From assembly GCA_021234155.1 (NCBI GenBank), contig JAJEKV010000036.1, positions 9,005,426 to 9,069,425 of the forward strand: 64,000 nt of DNA, given 5' to 3'. Position 1 is the first letter of the stretch. The number at the start of each line of letters is the position of its first letter. The notes under the pieces were generated by a model, which did no database searches, was not told the origin of the DNA, and saw nothing but the letters and a program-made list of their open reading frames with translations. The position numbers and the translations under genes are program-made. Below, piece by piece: positions 21,592-30,944 of this stretch. Origin of the DNA: Isoetes taiwanensis. Its lineage: Eukaryota > Streptophyta > Lycopodiopsida > Isoetales > Isoetaceae.

Positions 21592-22701
21592 TCAAGGGCG
21601 TTCCTTGCGGATGCGACGCGCCAGGTGTATGTCCTTGGGCATCAGGGTCACCCTCTTCGCATGGATTGCGCAGAGGTTTCCTTCTTCGAACAGCTGGGTG
21701 AGCTCTGCTTCCGCAGCTACCTGCAACACCCTAGTTGTTAGCGACGTCACCCGATAGTCGGTGACGAACTCCTGCATCACTTCCCGCATGAGCCGCTCGA
21801 ATGGTGCCTTCCTAATCAGGAGATTAGTGCACTGTTGAAAGTGCTTAATCTCTCGAAAAACTCGGGCGTGCGGGGAGTTAGGCCCATGGTGGACCTTCTT
21901 TGGCTTCTCGGGTCGTGGCGGCGGTGGCTTGGACTGCTTCTTTGGTGGACGGCCCCCCTCCACGGTGCGTTGGACGTTCTGCCGGCAGTACCAATCATTA
22001 TACCTCGTCCACTGACGGAGGTATTGTTGATACGCCTTGAGGCGGCGTTGGTAGAGGCGGTCCTCCTTCAAGGCGAAAGATCGCTCGCCCGCCTTCTGCT
22101 TCTTAACCACCTTAGGTGGCTCGGGCCACTTTGGATAAGGTGGCCTTGGGTCAGCGTCCTCCTCCTGCTCCTCTTCCTCGTCGCCTCCCCCTTCTTCCAC
22201 CTCGTCTTCCTCATGCCGGGGAGGCTCTTCAATTACTACGGTCCTCCGGGGCCGATCGTTCCTCCTTTTGGTCCTTCTCTCCTGCTCCCTCAGCTCCCGC
22301 TCACGCTCCCTCTTCTTTCTCGCAGCCCTCTCTTCCGGCCACTCCGCAACTTTCTCCTTGCCCTTCTTCTTGGGCACTGAAGGGCCCGCCTCCTGGGTCT
22401 GGTGCTGGGGCTGCTCTTCCTCCTGTTCTTCCACTTGATCTTCCACCTCGGTGTCCGAAGGCCCGAAGTGACGGGATTCTCCGGTTCTCTGGGTGCCTGC
22501 TGATGAAGAGCTACTGCTAGGTGCGTCCTCCTCAGCGTCATGGTAGGTTGCGTCGCTGCTGCTGGAGGGAAACTCCTCTTCCCCCTTCTTAGGTCGGAGG
22601 TGCTCCGGGATTTTCTTCGTATGGCGTCCCGCTGCTACCTGCGCCATCGAGAGCGTGGGTCGCTCGCCGAACTTCCTAGCTGTCTGTTTGGTGCGAGCCA
22701 T
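21592..22701 (-). CDS. Histone H3-like protein with a giant N-terminal insertion
   Basis: An intact, intronless 369-residue ORF. Residues 2-10 are ARTKQTARK, identical to the canonical H3 tail start including K4 and K9. Residues 278-369 form an H3 histone fold without internal gaps relative to canonical H3: [20 protein letters not shown] (alpha-N/alpha-1), a normal-length loop 1 (FVTDYRV), [20 protein letters not shown] (alpha-2), [17 protein letters not shown] (alpha-3) and end KERP. K56 and K79 equivalents are Q and V. Between tail and fold lie about 265 residues: Ser and acidic blocks (46-97), a basic RE-rich helix (121-152), an acidic block (163-184), [11 protein letters not shown] (187-197), a Trp/Tyr-rich helix (217-239) and a Pro-rich linker (252-267). 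Canonical H3 is 135 residues. The normal loop 1 argues against a typical CENH3. It would assemble with H4 if expressed. The ORF is GC-rich against AT-rich flanks. Its ATG lies 560 bases downstream of a primer binding site and LTR on the same strand. Confidence 0.9.
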   Translation of the reverse strand: MARTKQTARKFGERPTLSMAQVAAGRHTKKIPEHLRPKKGEEEFPSSSSDATYHDAEEDAPSSSSSSAGTQRTGESRHFGPSDTEVEDQVEEQEEEQPQHQTQEAGPSVPKKKGKEKVAEWPEERAARKKRERERELREQERRTKRRNDRPRRTVVIEEPPRHEEDEVEEGGGDEEEEQEEDADPRPPYPKWPEPPKVVKKQKAGERSFALKEDRLYQRRLKAYQQYLRQWTRYNDWYCRQNVQRTVEGGRPPKKQSKPPPPRPEKPKKVHHGPNSPHARVFREIKHFQQCTNLLIRKAPFERLMREVMQEFVTDYRVTSLTTRVLQVAAEAELTQLFEEGNLCAIHAKRVTLMPKDIHLARRIRKERP

Positions 22702-23260
22702 ACTTGACGGTCTAGAAAACGGGTGACGTAAGGCTGATCAAGAGAGATAAGGTGGAGGAAAAGTTTGGAGGGAAAATGAGGTGGCAAGACTATTTAAAAG
22801 GAAGGGTCCCTGGGAATATTCTCCTACCATTAATAGGCCTACTTATTAGCCCCCCTTATTAATTACCCCATAGTACCCTTATTATATTATTAATATATGT
22901 TTAATTTCTAATACATATACTAAAATTCGTATTATACCTTAAGAATTTCAAATTTCCTAATGGTTTGAAGTATTAATTATAGATTTGCGCCATTTTTCAC
23001 CCAGGTCTCCGATTGGCATGATTCTTCGACCCATTTTAGGTGAAATTTGATGCAGATGCATAATTTTCACTCCAATTTTACTAGAAGGTGAATTTGACTC
23101 ATTTGCTTCTTAACCTAATTTCGGACCCACTACCTAGGAGGAAATTTTTTTTCCCCTATTTCGAGGTTCGATGGTGGAAATTTTTATTTCGCACCCCTAT
23201 AGGCCTGTTAGACTACTTTCATGGTTATGGTCAGTGCCAGTTCTTGGTCAACCAAGAACA
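22702..23260 (-). other. Leader between PBS and H3-like ORF
   Basis: AT-rich, non-coding. The bases just after the primer binding site (GTTCTTGGTTGACCAAGAACTGGCACTGACCATA on minus, in parts) resemble those after the primer site at 49.6 kb (TTTTGGTGGACCAAAATTG...ACTGGCCATA). This indicates the same retroelement family. Confidence 0.55.
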
Positions 23261-23274
23261 TCGCTCTGATACCA
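23261..23274 (-). promoter_or_regulatory. Primer binding site, tRNA-Met type
   Basis: TGGTATCAGAGCGA on the minus strand, one base after the LTR end ...GGCGCCACA. It matches the common plant retrotransposon site complementary to initiator tRNA-Met and marks the start of internal sequence running toward the H3-like ORF. Confidence 0.85.
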
Positions 23275-23275
23275 T

Positions 23276-24905
23276 TGTGGCGCCCTCGCTAAACATACTG
23301 GCCGACCGTACACTTCGGCAGAAATCCTCCGTCCGGCTCATCAACCGCGACAAAGGGCCCTCCCGCCTATCCCCGCTCTTCGGAATCCTCCGTAGTGCGG
23401 GAAGGGGACACTGAAGGTGTCTTATGGCGCCCTTCCCCTATGGGCTTCTATCACAAATGAAGCATAACACGTCGAAACTAGCAATACAATACAATATGCT
23501 ACCTCGAGGGGTAGCTCAAACGCATATCCATAGATGCAAAGAACATAATCATATGCCATAAAACATGAGAGCTCCTACCGTGGCTCAACACGAAAAGGAA
23601 GTCGATCGACCGATAGGCCTCAAGATAGAGCGCAACCAAATCATAACAATGGCCGGGCTGGCATAAGACAATGGCTAGGGTTGACCACTCCATCCGCCCT
23701 CCCCGTGCATACCTTGCGATGGGCTAGATCAAGCTGTGGCATGACTCTAACCTTCCTGATCGCAATCCCATGGCATCACCCATCGGGACTACTCCAGTTG
23801 CATCTCCCTCGTCCGGACGAGGGTAGGAAGGGTTGCATCTCCCCCTCCCGGGTCTAGAGGCTCCACGGGGCGCTAGAGAATCGTGGCCACACCCATTCGC
23901 ACCAGTGAACCCCCAAAACAAGAGCCAAGCTGACACTTGCAACTCTTGAGAGGCGAGGCGACACCATCGCCCGGAGGTGTCCGACCCATGCTCGGCCCAC
24001 ACGGCGTGACCGACCATAAGCCTAGCCCACCGTGGGATCCCCCGGCCCCACTCGGCAGGATCCACCCTCCATCTTGCCTCTAGCCCGTTGTGTGGTGCCG
24101 AGTCACATCATAGCTTCCATAGCTCGGTGGGTTCCTATGCACAAAGCCGCATCTAATAGGAACTAAGGGGATCTACACTAGGAGCATACTACATATGGCC
24201 CTAGGTCTCTACCTCCCTTCCCAACACAAGAGGAACAACATGATCATCCATCATCACATATCATCATAAACAATATCATATGAACATCTTAACCTAATCA
24301 TACATATCTAACTATCAGTTAGGGTTCCTTGATTAGGGTTCAAGATGTTCAACAAGGGATCTAGGGTGGCTCTACTCTAGACACGAATCACTAACCCATC
24401 TGGAGTGCTAACTTCCAGATGAACTAACATGAACTCTACTCAACCTACCTCCTCCGAGCGCTTCCTCCCATCCCCGGGCGCCTCCATGCTCCTAGGCGTG
24501 GTTCAAGGCTTGCTCCCTCTACGATCATACACACCCTCCGTGGGCTGCCGCTCCGTGGCTAGACTATGACGAACGGTGCTCGAAACGGGGTTTCGGGCAC
24601 GTGGATGAGAGCTCAGGTGATAGGTCAGGGAAAAGGGTCTAGGGTTAGGGTTAGAGCTCATATATGTGTGGGTCCACGTGGGATGCCACGTGGCACCACT
24701 AAGATGAGGCCGTGTGGCTGTTGCCCAATAGGATAAGGCCATGTGGAAATGAGCCTTATCCTAAGGTTATCTAAGTTAAACAATTAACTTAGATATGCAC
24801 CCCTTGCCACTTATCCCAGGCATACAAGGCTACCTAGGTAGACTTGTATGGTGACGGGTCCAGGAATATACGTATTTATGGCGTATATTCCCTTGGAACG
24901 TCACA
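23276..24905 (-). repeat. Chromovirus LTR copy B, complete
   Basis: On the minus strand it starts TGTGACGTTCC (24905) and ends GGCGCCACA (23276), 1630 bases. The start is shared with LTR C (48044) and the truncated LTR at 42915, and most of its length is colinear with LTR A. It precedes a primer binding site and the H3-like ORF in the same orientation. No matching 3' LTR or gag-pol was found downstream on the minus strand before 20.5 kb. Confidence 0.85.
24641..24655 (+). repeat. Short TTAGGG-like run inside LTR B
   Basis: TCTAGGGTTAGGGTTAG contains two TTAGGG-like units. It is far too short to be a telomere and is listed only as sequence within the LTR. Confidence 0.4.
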
Positions 24906-24999
24906 AATCTTGAGTGCCTCCTCTGTGTATTGCTAGAGATTGAATGATTCTATCTTGCAATACCTCTGTATATTGCTCTAGTCCCTGATCACTGACATG

Positions 25000-25480
25000 A
25001 GCCGTTCCAAGATAGAATCATTTGCATCCAAATTGAACTTAGGTACCATAATAGATGTGAAAGGTGGAGAAGCAAATGTTTTTCTGAATAATACCTATCA
25101 TCCAACAATACGCAACTCCCCTCATATTATGGGTATTCTTCAAAAACCCTACACAATGGTTTCAAATACAATGATTTATCAGATCTAATTGGCCACTTGA
25201 AAAGCATCTCTAGGCAATGAGACTGGTCTCACATCCATAACTGGTGCTATCACATCCATAACTTCATTCACATTCACATTGTTCATGGATGACCAGATTA
25301 CTATATCAAAATTTACTATTGTTGCCTTCAGAAATTCTCGACATTTAGGCATCAAGACAACTAATTTATTGCTTGTTTTTGTAATCCACAACCTATTGTC
25401 CACACATGCATGATTGCTCCTACACTATGTCCTCACTAGAACAACATTCACATATAAAACAAGAAGTTTCCCATTTTCAA
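25000..25480 (-). pseudogene. Second FCP1-like phosphatase fragment, catalytic Asp lost
   Basis: On the minus strand KLLVLYVNVVLVRT (about 25475-25435) aligns with motif I of plant FCP1-type domains, but the nucleophile Asp is Tyr. PKCREFLKATIVNFDIVIWS (about 25340-25280) aligns with the CRPGYHEFVEWALQRFDIVI region of gene A. CVLLDDRYYSEKHLL (about 25105-25060) matches the DD motif. Stops separate the pieces, so it is a pseudogene or a set of eroded exons. Acidic/basic exon-like frames and a Cys/His segment lie upstream on the same strand (26.3-27.9 kb), giving the same order as gene A. Family assignment rests on motif order and spacing. Confidence 0.6.
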
Positions 25481-25565
25481 TTATGAAATTACGCATCCTG
25501 AAGCTGTCATCAAGTAGGTAACTTATGATATTAACTGGATTAATGCTGCTACCTAAATTATACTT

Positions 25566-25892
25566 ATGGTTCTTTCTTCGATTTCAGAGATTATCTTTGT
25601 ACTGGTGCAAAAGATCAAGTGGAGGAAGATCGATCCTAGTGTCAATCTGGAATGGCTCAAAGTATTCGGACCCTCGAACATGTACGGGCATGAAGAGCCC
25701 TGTTTTTATAATTGCTGTTGTGATCAAAACCCAGATGTCAGAAGAGCTTTACTATGCGAGGCCAAAGACAACAGAAGAAGATTCAATATGGCCAAAGCCG
25801 AATCTTGCTTATGCGCATTCTGTGTCCTCACGGTTATGGTCAGGGGGAAAGGGCGGAAAATTACCAATTTCAATCTCAGATCCCCTTTCTAG
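25566..25892 (+). CDS. Unrecognised Cys-rich open frame
   Basis: A 108-codon frame on the plus strand with a cluster of cysteines (EEPCFYNCCCDQNPDVRRAL, AESCLCAFC). No family was recognised. It overlaps the gap between exon-like pieces of the minus-strand FCP1-like locus. An acceptor-like TTTCAG precedes it at about 25585. It could be a single exon or a chance frame. Confidence 0.25.
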   Translation: MVLSSISEIIFVLVQKIKWRKIDPSVNLEWLKVFGPSNMYGHEEPCFYNCCCDQNPDVRRALLCEAKDNRRRFNMAKAESCLCAFCVLTVMVRGKGRKITNFNLRSPF

Positions 25893-25994
25893 TCTGTTTA
25901 TTCCATGCATCCTATATCAGAACTTGTCTGTTATCAAGAACAGTTTCTATCTCATGATTTTATTGTCTACTTTTCTAACTTCTCTTTACTAATG

Positions 25995-26073
25995 GGTTAT
26001 ACTTCCCCGTAAAAAGTACCTTTTGTAACACTATTTATACATAAATATACATATCGGCTTTCAATAAAAAAAA
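25995..26073 (+). repeat. Poly(A)-ended dispersed repeat tail, copy 1
   Basis: GGTTATACTTCCCCGTAAAA... to TTTCAATAAAAAAAAAAA. It aligns with 37038-37118 over about 75 bases, with conservation ending at the A run. The shared 3' end with unrelated 5' flanks fits a LINE or SINE 3' tail. Confidence 0.6.
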
Positions 26074-26118
26074 AAAGTTTCCTCTTCAAAGAGGTCTGTA
26101 CTGTACACCTATCATTCA

Positions 26119-26171
26119 AAAAACACAAACACAAACACAAACACAAACACAAACACAAACACAAACACAAA
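26119..26171. repeat. (ACACAA)n microsatellite
   Basis: About nine uninterrupted ACAAAC hexamers are visible. Confidence 0.95.
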
Positions 26172-26293
26172 GAAGAATTCTGAAACACTTAAAATAATAT
26201 TAATCTGTCAGGCATACTATTCAAATTTTGAACCATTTATTCAACTTTTTGGTCTTCCAATACAATTGTACCTGAATATTCAAACATTATTAA

Positions 26294-26479
26294 TTAAATC
26301 AAACTTCTTAGAGACACATTTGAATTGCCTCTTAAGACCTCCAGAATCACATCTATTTTGGTAACTGTAGTGTCATTATTAGAATCATACTGTGGCATGT
26401 CATTCGGAGCATCAAGAAAGGTCTCTTTCTTCTCAGATTCGACCTTTTTCCCTTTTTCAGTTGCCCCTTCTTCATCCAC
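26294..26479 (-). pseudogene. Acidic/basic exon-like frame, FCP1-like locus B
   Basis: A 61-codon minus-strand frame, Lys/Glu-rich (EGATEKGKKVESEKKETFLD), ending at a stop. By composition and position it resembles the disordered linker exons of gene A. No conserved domain. It lies between the Cys/His piece and the FCP1-like fragment on the same strand. Confidence 0.35.
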
Positions 26480-26594
26480 CTATGCTATTTTTTCTAGTTC
26501 TTCTCCCACCACTTTATTGATTTGAATTGTTTTCTTATTAATGCTAGTAGTCTCCATATCTTTAGCCAATGCCCTTCTTCTGAAATTATCTTCC

Positions 26595-27084
26595 TTACAT
26601 AGGCTCCTTTGTCTTCTTAATGATTTTGCTTTTAGTTTTTGCAGCTTCTTCAACAGCTTTCTTCCCTCTCACTGATGTATTTTCCACAATCTCATTCTTG
26701 TCACTGATTTGTTTAGAGCATGATTGCTCATCCTTTTCTGTAGCTGAATCCTTATCATCTAAATCCTTGTCCTCACCAGCCATCTTTCTATTAGTAGCTG
26801 CTCTTTTCCATGATATTCTTTTAGGACTCAACAATGCATCTTTCAGCAGTTTTACAGGTCCAGAAGGTGGCACATAATCTTCACTAGCACAATTAGACCT
26901 GATTGGTGAAGCTTGCTGGTTTATAGGTGAGTTCAATACCTGATCCAACTGTGATGACAGAAAACCCTTTGCCTGTGCAGGCACATCTACCAACTATCTC
27001 TGCTGTCACATTCATGCCAAGCTCATGAAATAAATCTGGATGAATGGTGGAATCATATACCTTGCATTTACCTTCATTTAACAA
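26595..27084 (-). pseudogene. Linker frames of FCP1-like locus B
   Basis: Two overlapping minus-strand frames. The upstream one (27084-26893) contains HPDLFHELGMNVTAEIVGRC. The downstream one (26993-26595) is Ser/Lys/Glu-rich (SPKRISWKRAATNRKMAGED) and ends KSKIIKKTKEPM. A single-base shift near 26970 separates them. Nuclear-localisation-like Lys clusters fit a nuclear protein. The order with the neighbouring Cys/His and FCP1-like pieces mirrors gene A. Confidence 0.4.
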
Positions 27085-27660
27085 GGCTGCACAAGCCAGA
27101 TGGTACCAATGTTGTTAAAAAACCCCTGTTTTTAACCATAGAGTACTTCTTAAAAAACCCCTACATTTTCTAAACGTTTGCAACCATCGGGGATTATCAA
27201 AAAATGTAAAAAAAAAAAAAAAAAAGGAGCCTCGAATGACTTTCATTTAGATTTTCTAGTCTAGCAAACAAGATTTTGGAACTATGAGCGGCCGCATGCA
27301 TGTAGAAACATGTTGAATGCATGTAGAACCAGGGTTTTGGTTTTTTGCTCAATGAAAGAAAGGTTTTTACTCCACCATGCAAACTAGGAAACAGTTCTTG
27401 TGCCAATCCAAGACCAGTCGACCAAGGTAACTTTTCCATTCTTCTTCTTTTACAACTAATTTTATTTCGATTCATTTTTTTCTATATTGCTTCTGAAGAT
27501 CTGACTGCCATAAGTGATAAATAGAAGCAGGAAGTGAACCAAAACCATTTCAAAGGTATAGCTGCTTCAAGTAATTCTGTTTTACCTATATTCATTTTTA
27601 ATGTTATAGAAACGTATTCTAAGATTTTAAAAACCAAAAATAAAAAACTTTAAAAAAATC
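27085..27660. other. No gene recognised; A-rich tracts
   Basis: Contains a long A run at about 27208-27226 and AAAAAACCCCT motifs at 27117-27165 resembling the C-rich tracts at 16.9-17.0 kb. No supported gene. Confidence 0.4.
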
Positions 27661-27864
27661 TTAAAAAACGTATGCTACACGTATGGTATGCAAAGTATGT
27701 AACAACATTGGATGGTACTCATGATCACAGCTCATAACCAAAGACGACTTGTACCTATCATGGAAAATTAGGCCACAAGCACAACAAGCACCAAAATCGA
27801 AGATTCTTGGTAGTCTTCTCTTGATAGTGTTGATGCAAAATGGATTATTAGTCACAGTTTTCAA
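27661..27864 (-). pseudogene. Cys/His (RING-like) piece of locus B
   Basis: A 67-codon minus-strand frame containing FGACCACGLIFHDRYKSS and VMSCDHEYHPMLL. CX2C followed by C-X-H-X2-H resembles part of the RING-like segment of gene A (CGHHYHVSC). The last ligand pairs are not visible. Too short for a firm family call. Confidence 0.35.
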
Positions 27865-29521
27865 TTCTATAATGTGGATAAGATTACTTCTCAGGCCTGA
27901 TATTTTACCATCCTGAAATATTCCGTGATCTCAAATTTACCATCCTGATATTTTCCGTGATCTCAAATTCTAAGATGCTACTTGAAAGATTCTCGAGCTT
28001 ATTTATCGGCCTTGCCTTAATTACTGGCTTGACAGCCATGTTTGTTGAGAAACCTGGTAATTTGTTAATCAATATAATAAACATCATTTTGCAGATTCTG
28101 ATATGATCCACAACATACAGAGAAATGACAATAATAAAATACGTGATCTGAAGTCCGTAGATGCAATGGCCTTAGACAAAAAAAAAAGGTACAAAACATT
28201 CATGACATGAATATATGAAGCATACAAAATAAGATGGCTATTTGTAAACTTGTTTTAACTCTGAAAATCTAGCGCTGCTTTAAGGCGCAGAAATTTCAAC
28301 AATAGAAGAAACCTCGCATATCTGCAAACAAAGTAAGAAAGAATGAGCCTTTGCAATCTGTAAAGATATCAGCATGAACAAATTCAAAATGCCTACTTAC
28401 TCTATGATATTATAGTGAATATGTAGCCTGATTTTCTATCTATGAGAAGAGAAATAAATGCTCTGGCATATACAGACCATCTGAAATCAAAGTTTGCTGC
28501 AGCGCTTAAAAGGAACATGTCTATCAAGGAAAAGAAACAGAAGGTTCACCAGGACCACTGGGCTACAAGTTTGGCAGTGCAAAAAGCTTACAGCCTAAGC
28601 CAAAGAAGAAGAACGGATTCGTCAAGGGCTCTTGTTTTGGCTCTGCTACTTACTAAACCTTTAGTTCAGTCTTTTGAGGTATAACAGGATAGCTTCAGAG
28701 CAAGAAAAGGTTATGTTCCTGCTAGGAGTTCATTCTATAGCAATGGTAGAGACAAAAATAGTGCAAAATCTTTGATTTACAGCAGGTCTCTGGTACAACT
28801 CATAGTCCAGATCCTGCACAACAAAACCCCATAGAAAAGGGGGAAAATACATCTCCAAATCGATGCACAAAATGACTGTAAATCTTCCCTGTATGATAGA
28901 CTTACCTATCAGTGCAATAGCAGTGAAAAGAAGGCAAAATTTGATGCATCACAAACAACATAATGGTGCCTGCAAAAACATGGCACAATCATGTTAAAAC
29001 CAAGCCTCTCATAATGTACATTGGCCTGGCGAATCCTGGAAAAGAAAAGAAATGATGGATCACCTTGCATAAACCAAAAAACCTGTGGCCAAGCTTTTTC
29101 TAAGGAATTGAATGTGCTCATGTTTGCAAAAGAATGCCAAGAAGAAGAGTGGTGATTCTACATTTCACAACCACACAGGCTCTTAGAATTTTAATGCATT
29201 TTTTAATACGAATGGCAAGAAATGATCTGTGATGCTGCTCATGTTCCTAGTAGAAGACCAATGACCCCAATTTATTAATGAGGGGGTCCTGCAAAATTAG
29301 GGTCAGATTTGAAAACCAAAGCAATTACTGAAGAGAAGAGAAGAGAAGAGAAGAGAAGAAGTTAATGGAAAGACCCTAAATGAAATGCGGATCCGTCCCG
29401 GCTTAAAAACTTGTGGAGCATAGATGTAGAGTCTGAAGCGCCAATACATAGAGTACAGGGAGTGAAAACCTCAAGCTCGAATTTCTGCCACATGAACGCA
29501 AGGAGGAAAGAAAAGGGCGGT
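27865..29521. other. Intergenic; no firmly supported gene
   Basis: A direct repeat of TTTACCATCCTGA(A/T) and CCGTGATCTCAAAT occurs at 27903-27968. An 80-codon plus-strand frame at 28442-28684 (basic, LKRNMSIKEKKQKVHQDHWA) shows no domain and is not called. A (GAAGA)n microsatellite lies at about 29332-29359. Confidence 0.4.
29332..29359. repeat. (GAAGA)n microsatellite
   Basis: Five consecutive GAAGA units are visible. Confidence 0.85.
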
Positions 29522-29898
29522 TGTTAAACTTACAAGTTTTACTAAGAAAACAGAAAAGAGAGGATTGCACCACAATACAAGACACGTTTTATTGAATGAA
29601 TGATGTTACTATATAGATACCATAAAGGTATTTTTATGGAAAAAGGTGAAAGCTATAAGGAGCTCTCGTCGCCTTTTTATAAAGGCACGCTGCCTAAGAA
29701 TAGGCAGCTTCGCTAACACCCCACCTGCGACTTTAGTCTTTCACCAAATAAAATATCGTGTCCAAAAATGAAGACCAAATATTGCAACTCACAACTCATA
29801 GATAATCTCCCCACCTGCAAATTTGGTCTCGCACTCGGATGAAAAAAACCTTTGGTGGTCACAAAGGAAAAAATCCGAGTGCTACAATTTTCTAATAT

Positions 29899-30840
29899 TT
29901 ACTCCTGCGATTTGGTAATAAAACTAAATGCAGAAGAGAACCTTCTCTTGATTGCTAAAATAGTATTTCCCACATAAAGCGCAATCACCATAAAATATTC
30001 TTGAGAGCGTCTTATATTCACATTGGAATCTGCAAAACTTAGAAATCCATCAGAAAAATAAGAGTTCACTTTGGCATACCAGTCTCTAAAAGTTTGTCTT
30101 AAACTTCTAAGATGCACTCGCAAGTATCCTTTTCCAACAAATGCCTTGACATCTTCCACAGTAGAAATTAGGCTATCAAGTATCTCAAAATCACTAAGAA
30201 CAGCATTATAGTCATGAGGATGAGTGACCATGTCAGCCATAGTAGACTCATCAAACACTGCATCACGACTAATAATGATTCTTCGTGTAGCAATATCATA
30301 AAATCGATATCCCTGTGCCTCCACAACATAACCAACAAATATGGATTTGAGGCCAACTGAAGCAAGCTTCTTTCTCTTCTCTTGTGGAATATGAACATAG
30401 GCAAGACAACCAAAAACTCGCAAATCTTGAACATTTGGTTTGACTCCTGTCCATAATTGCAAAGGAGTTACGCCTTTCAGAGAAGAAGTTACTGTTCGAT
30501 TTTGCACATAAACAGCAGTAGCCACAGCTTCTGCCCAAAATGACTTATCCAAGCCAGCATGAATAAGCATACATCGAACAACATTGATTATCGCACATTC
30601 TTGATACTCAACAATACCATTTTGCTGAGGGGAATCAGTGATGATAGGCTCACAAACTATGCCATGCTCTTCACAAAAACACTTGAATTGAGCAGACGTG
30701 AATTCCCTACTATTGTCAGTACGTAATCTCTTGATCACTTTGCCAATTTGAGTCTCCACCATATTCTTAAACACTTGAAATTTGGTGGACCTGAGACATC
30801 GTAGAGATAAAATATACAAAAACTCTACGGGAAAAATCAT
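29899..30840 (-). pseudogene. Copia integrase plus mutated reverse-transcriptase scrap
   Basis: The integrase core keeps TDNSREFTS (catalytic Asp) and SPQQNGIVEYQECAI (catalytic Glu position), then VFGCLAYVHIP and IFVGYVVEAQGYRFYD. The frame then jumps to the middle of reverse transcriptase: LRQTFRDWYAKVNSYFSDGF, followed by EYFMVIALYVGNTILAI. The polymerase signature YVDD reads YVGN, so both catalytic aspartates are lost. The 5' half of reverse transcriptase and all of RNase H are deleted. The tail of this region is the source-type sequence of the 200-bp fragment at 20548. Confidence 0.85.
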
Positions 30841-30944
30841 CTACAAACAAGATGAAATATCATGCACCACTCAAAGCACAAGGTAGTGGGCCACATATAC
30901 CAGCGTGCACAAGCTCCAAAAGCTGTGTTGCACATTTTCCTTTC

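Noticed and set aside
21835-22541. Long open frames on the plus strand across the H3-like gene
   Set aside because: They are antisense or out-of-frame shadows of a GC-rich, charged coding region. They are Leu/Pro-rich without domains, while the minus-strand frame has clear H3 homology.
21592-22701. Classification as centromeric H3 (CENH3)
   Set aside because: Loop 1 has the canonical length, the tail begins with unaltered ARTKQTARK and the alpha-3 region is near canonical. Centromere function cannot be claimed from sequence.
24641-24655. Telomeric sequence or interstitial telomere
   Set aside because: Only two TTAGGG-like units occur inside an LTR.
28442-28684. 80-codon basic open frame
   Set aside because: No domain, no splice context, and no second copy; it could arise by chance in AT-rich DNA.
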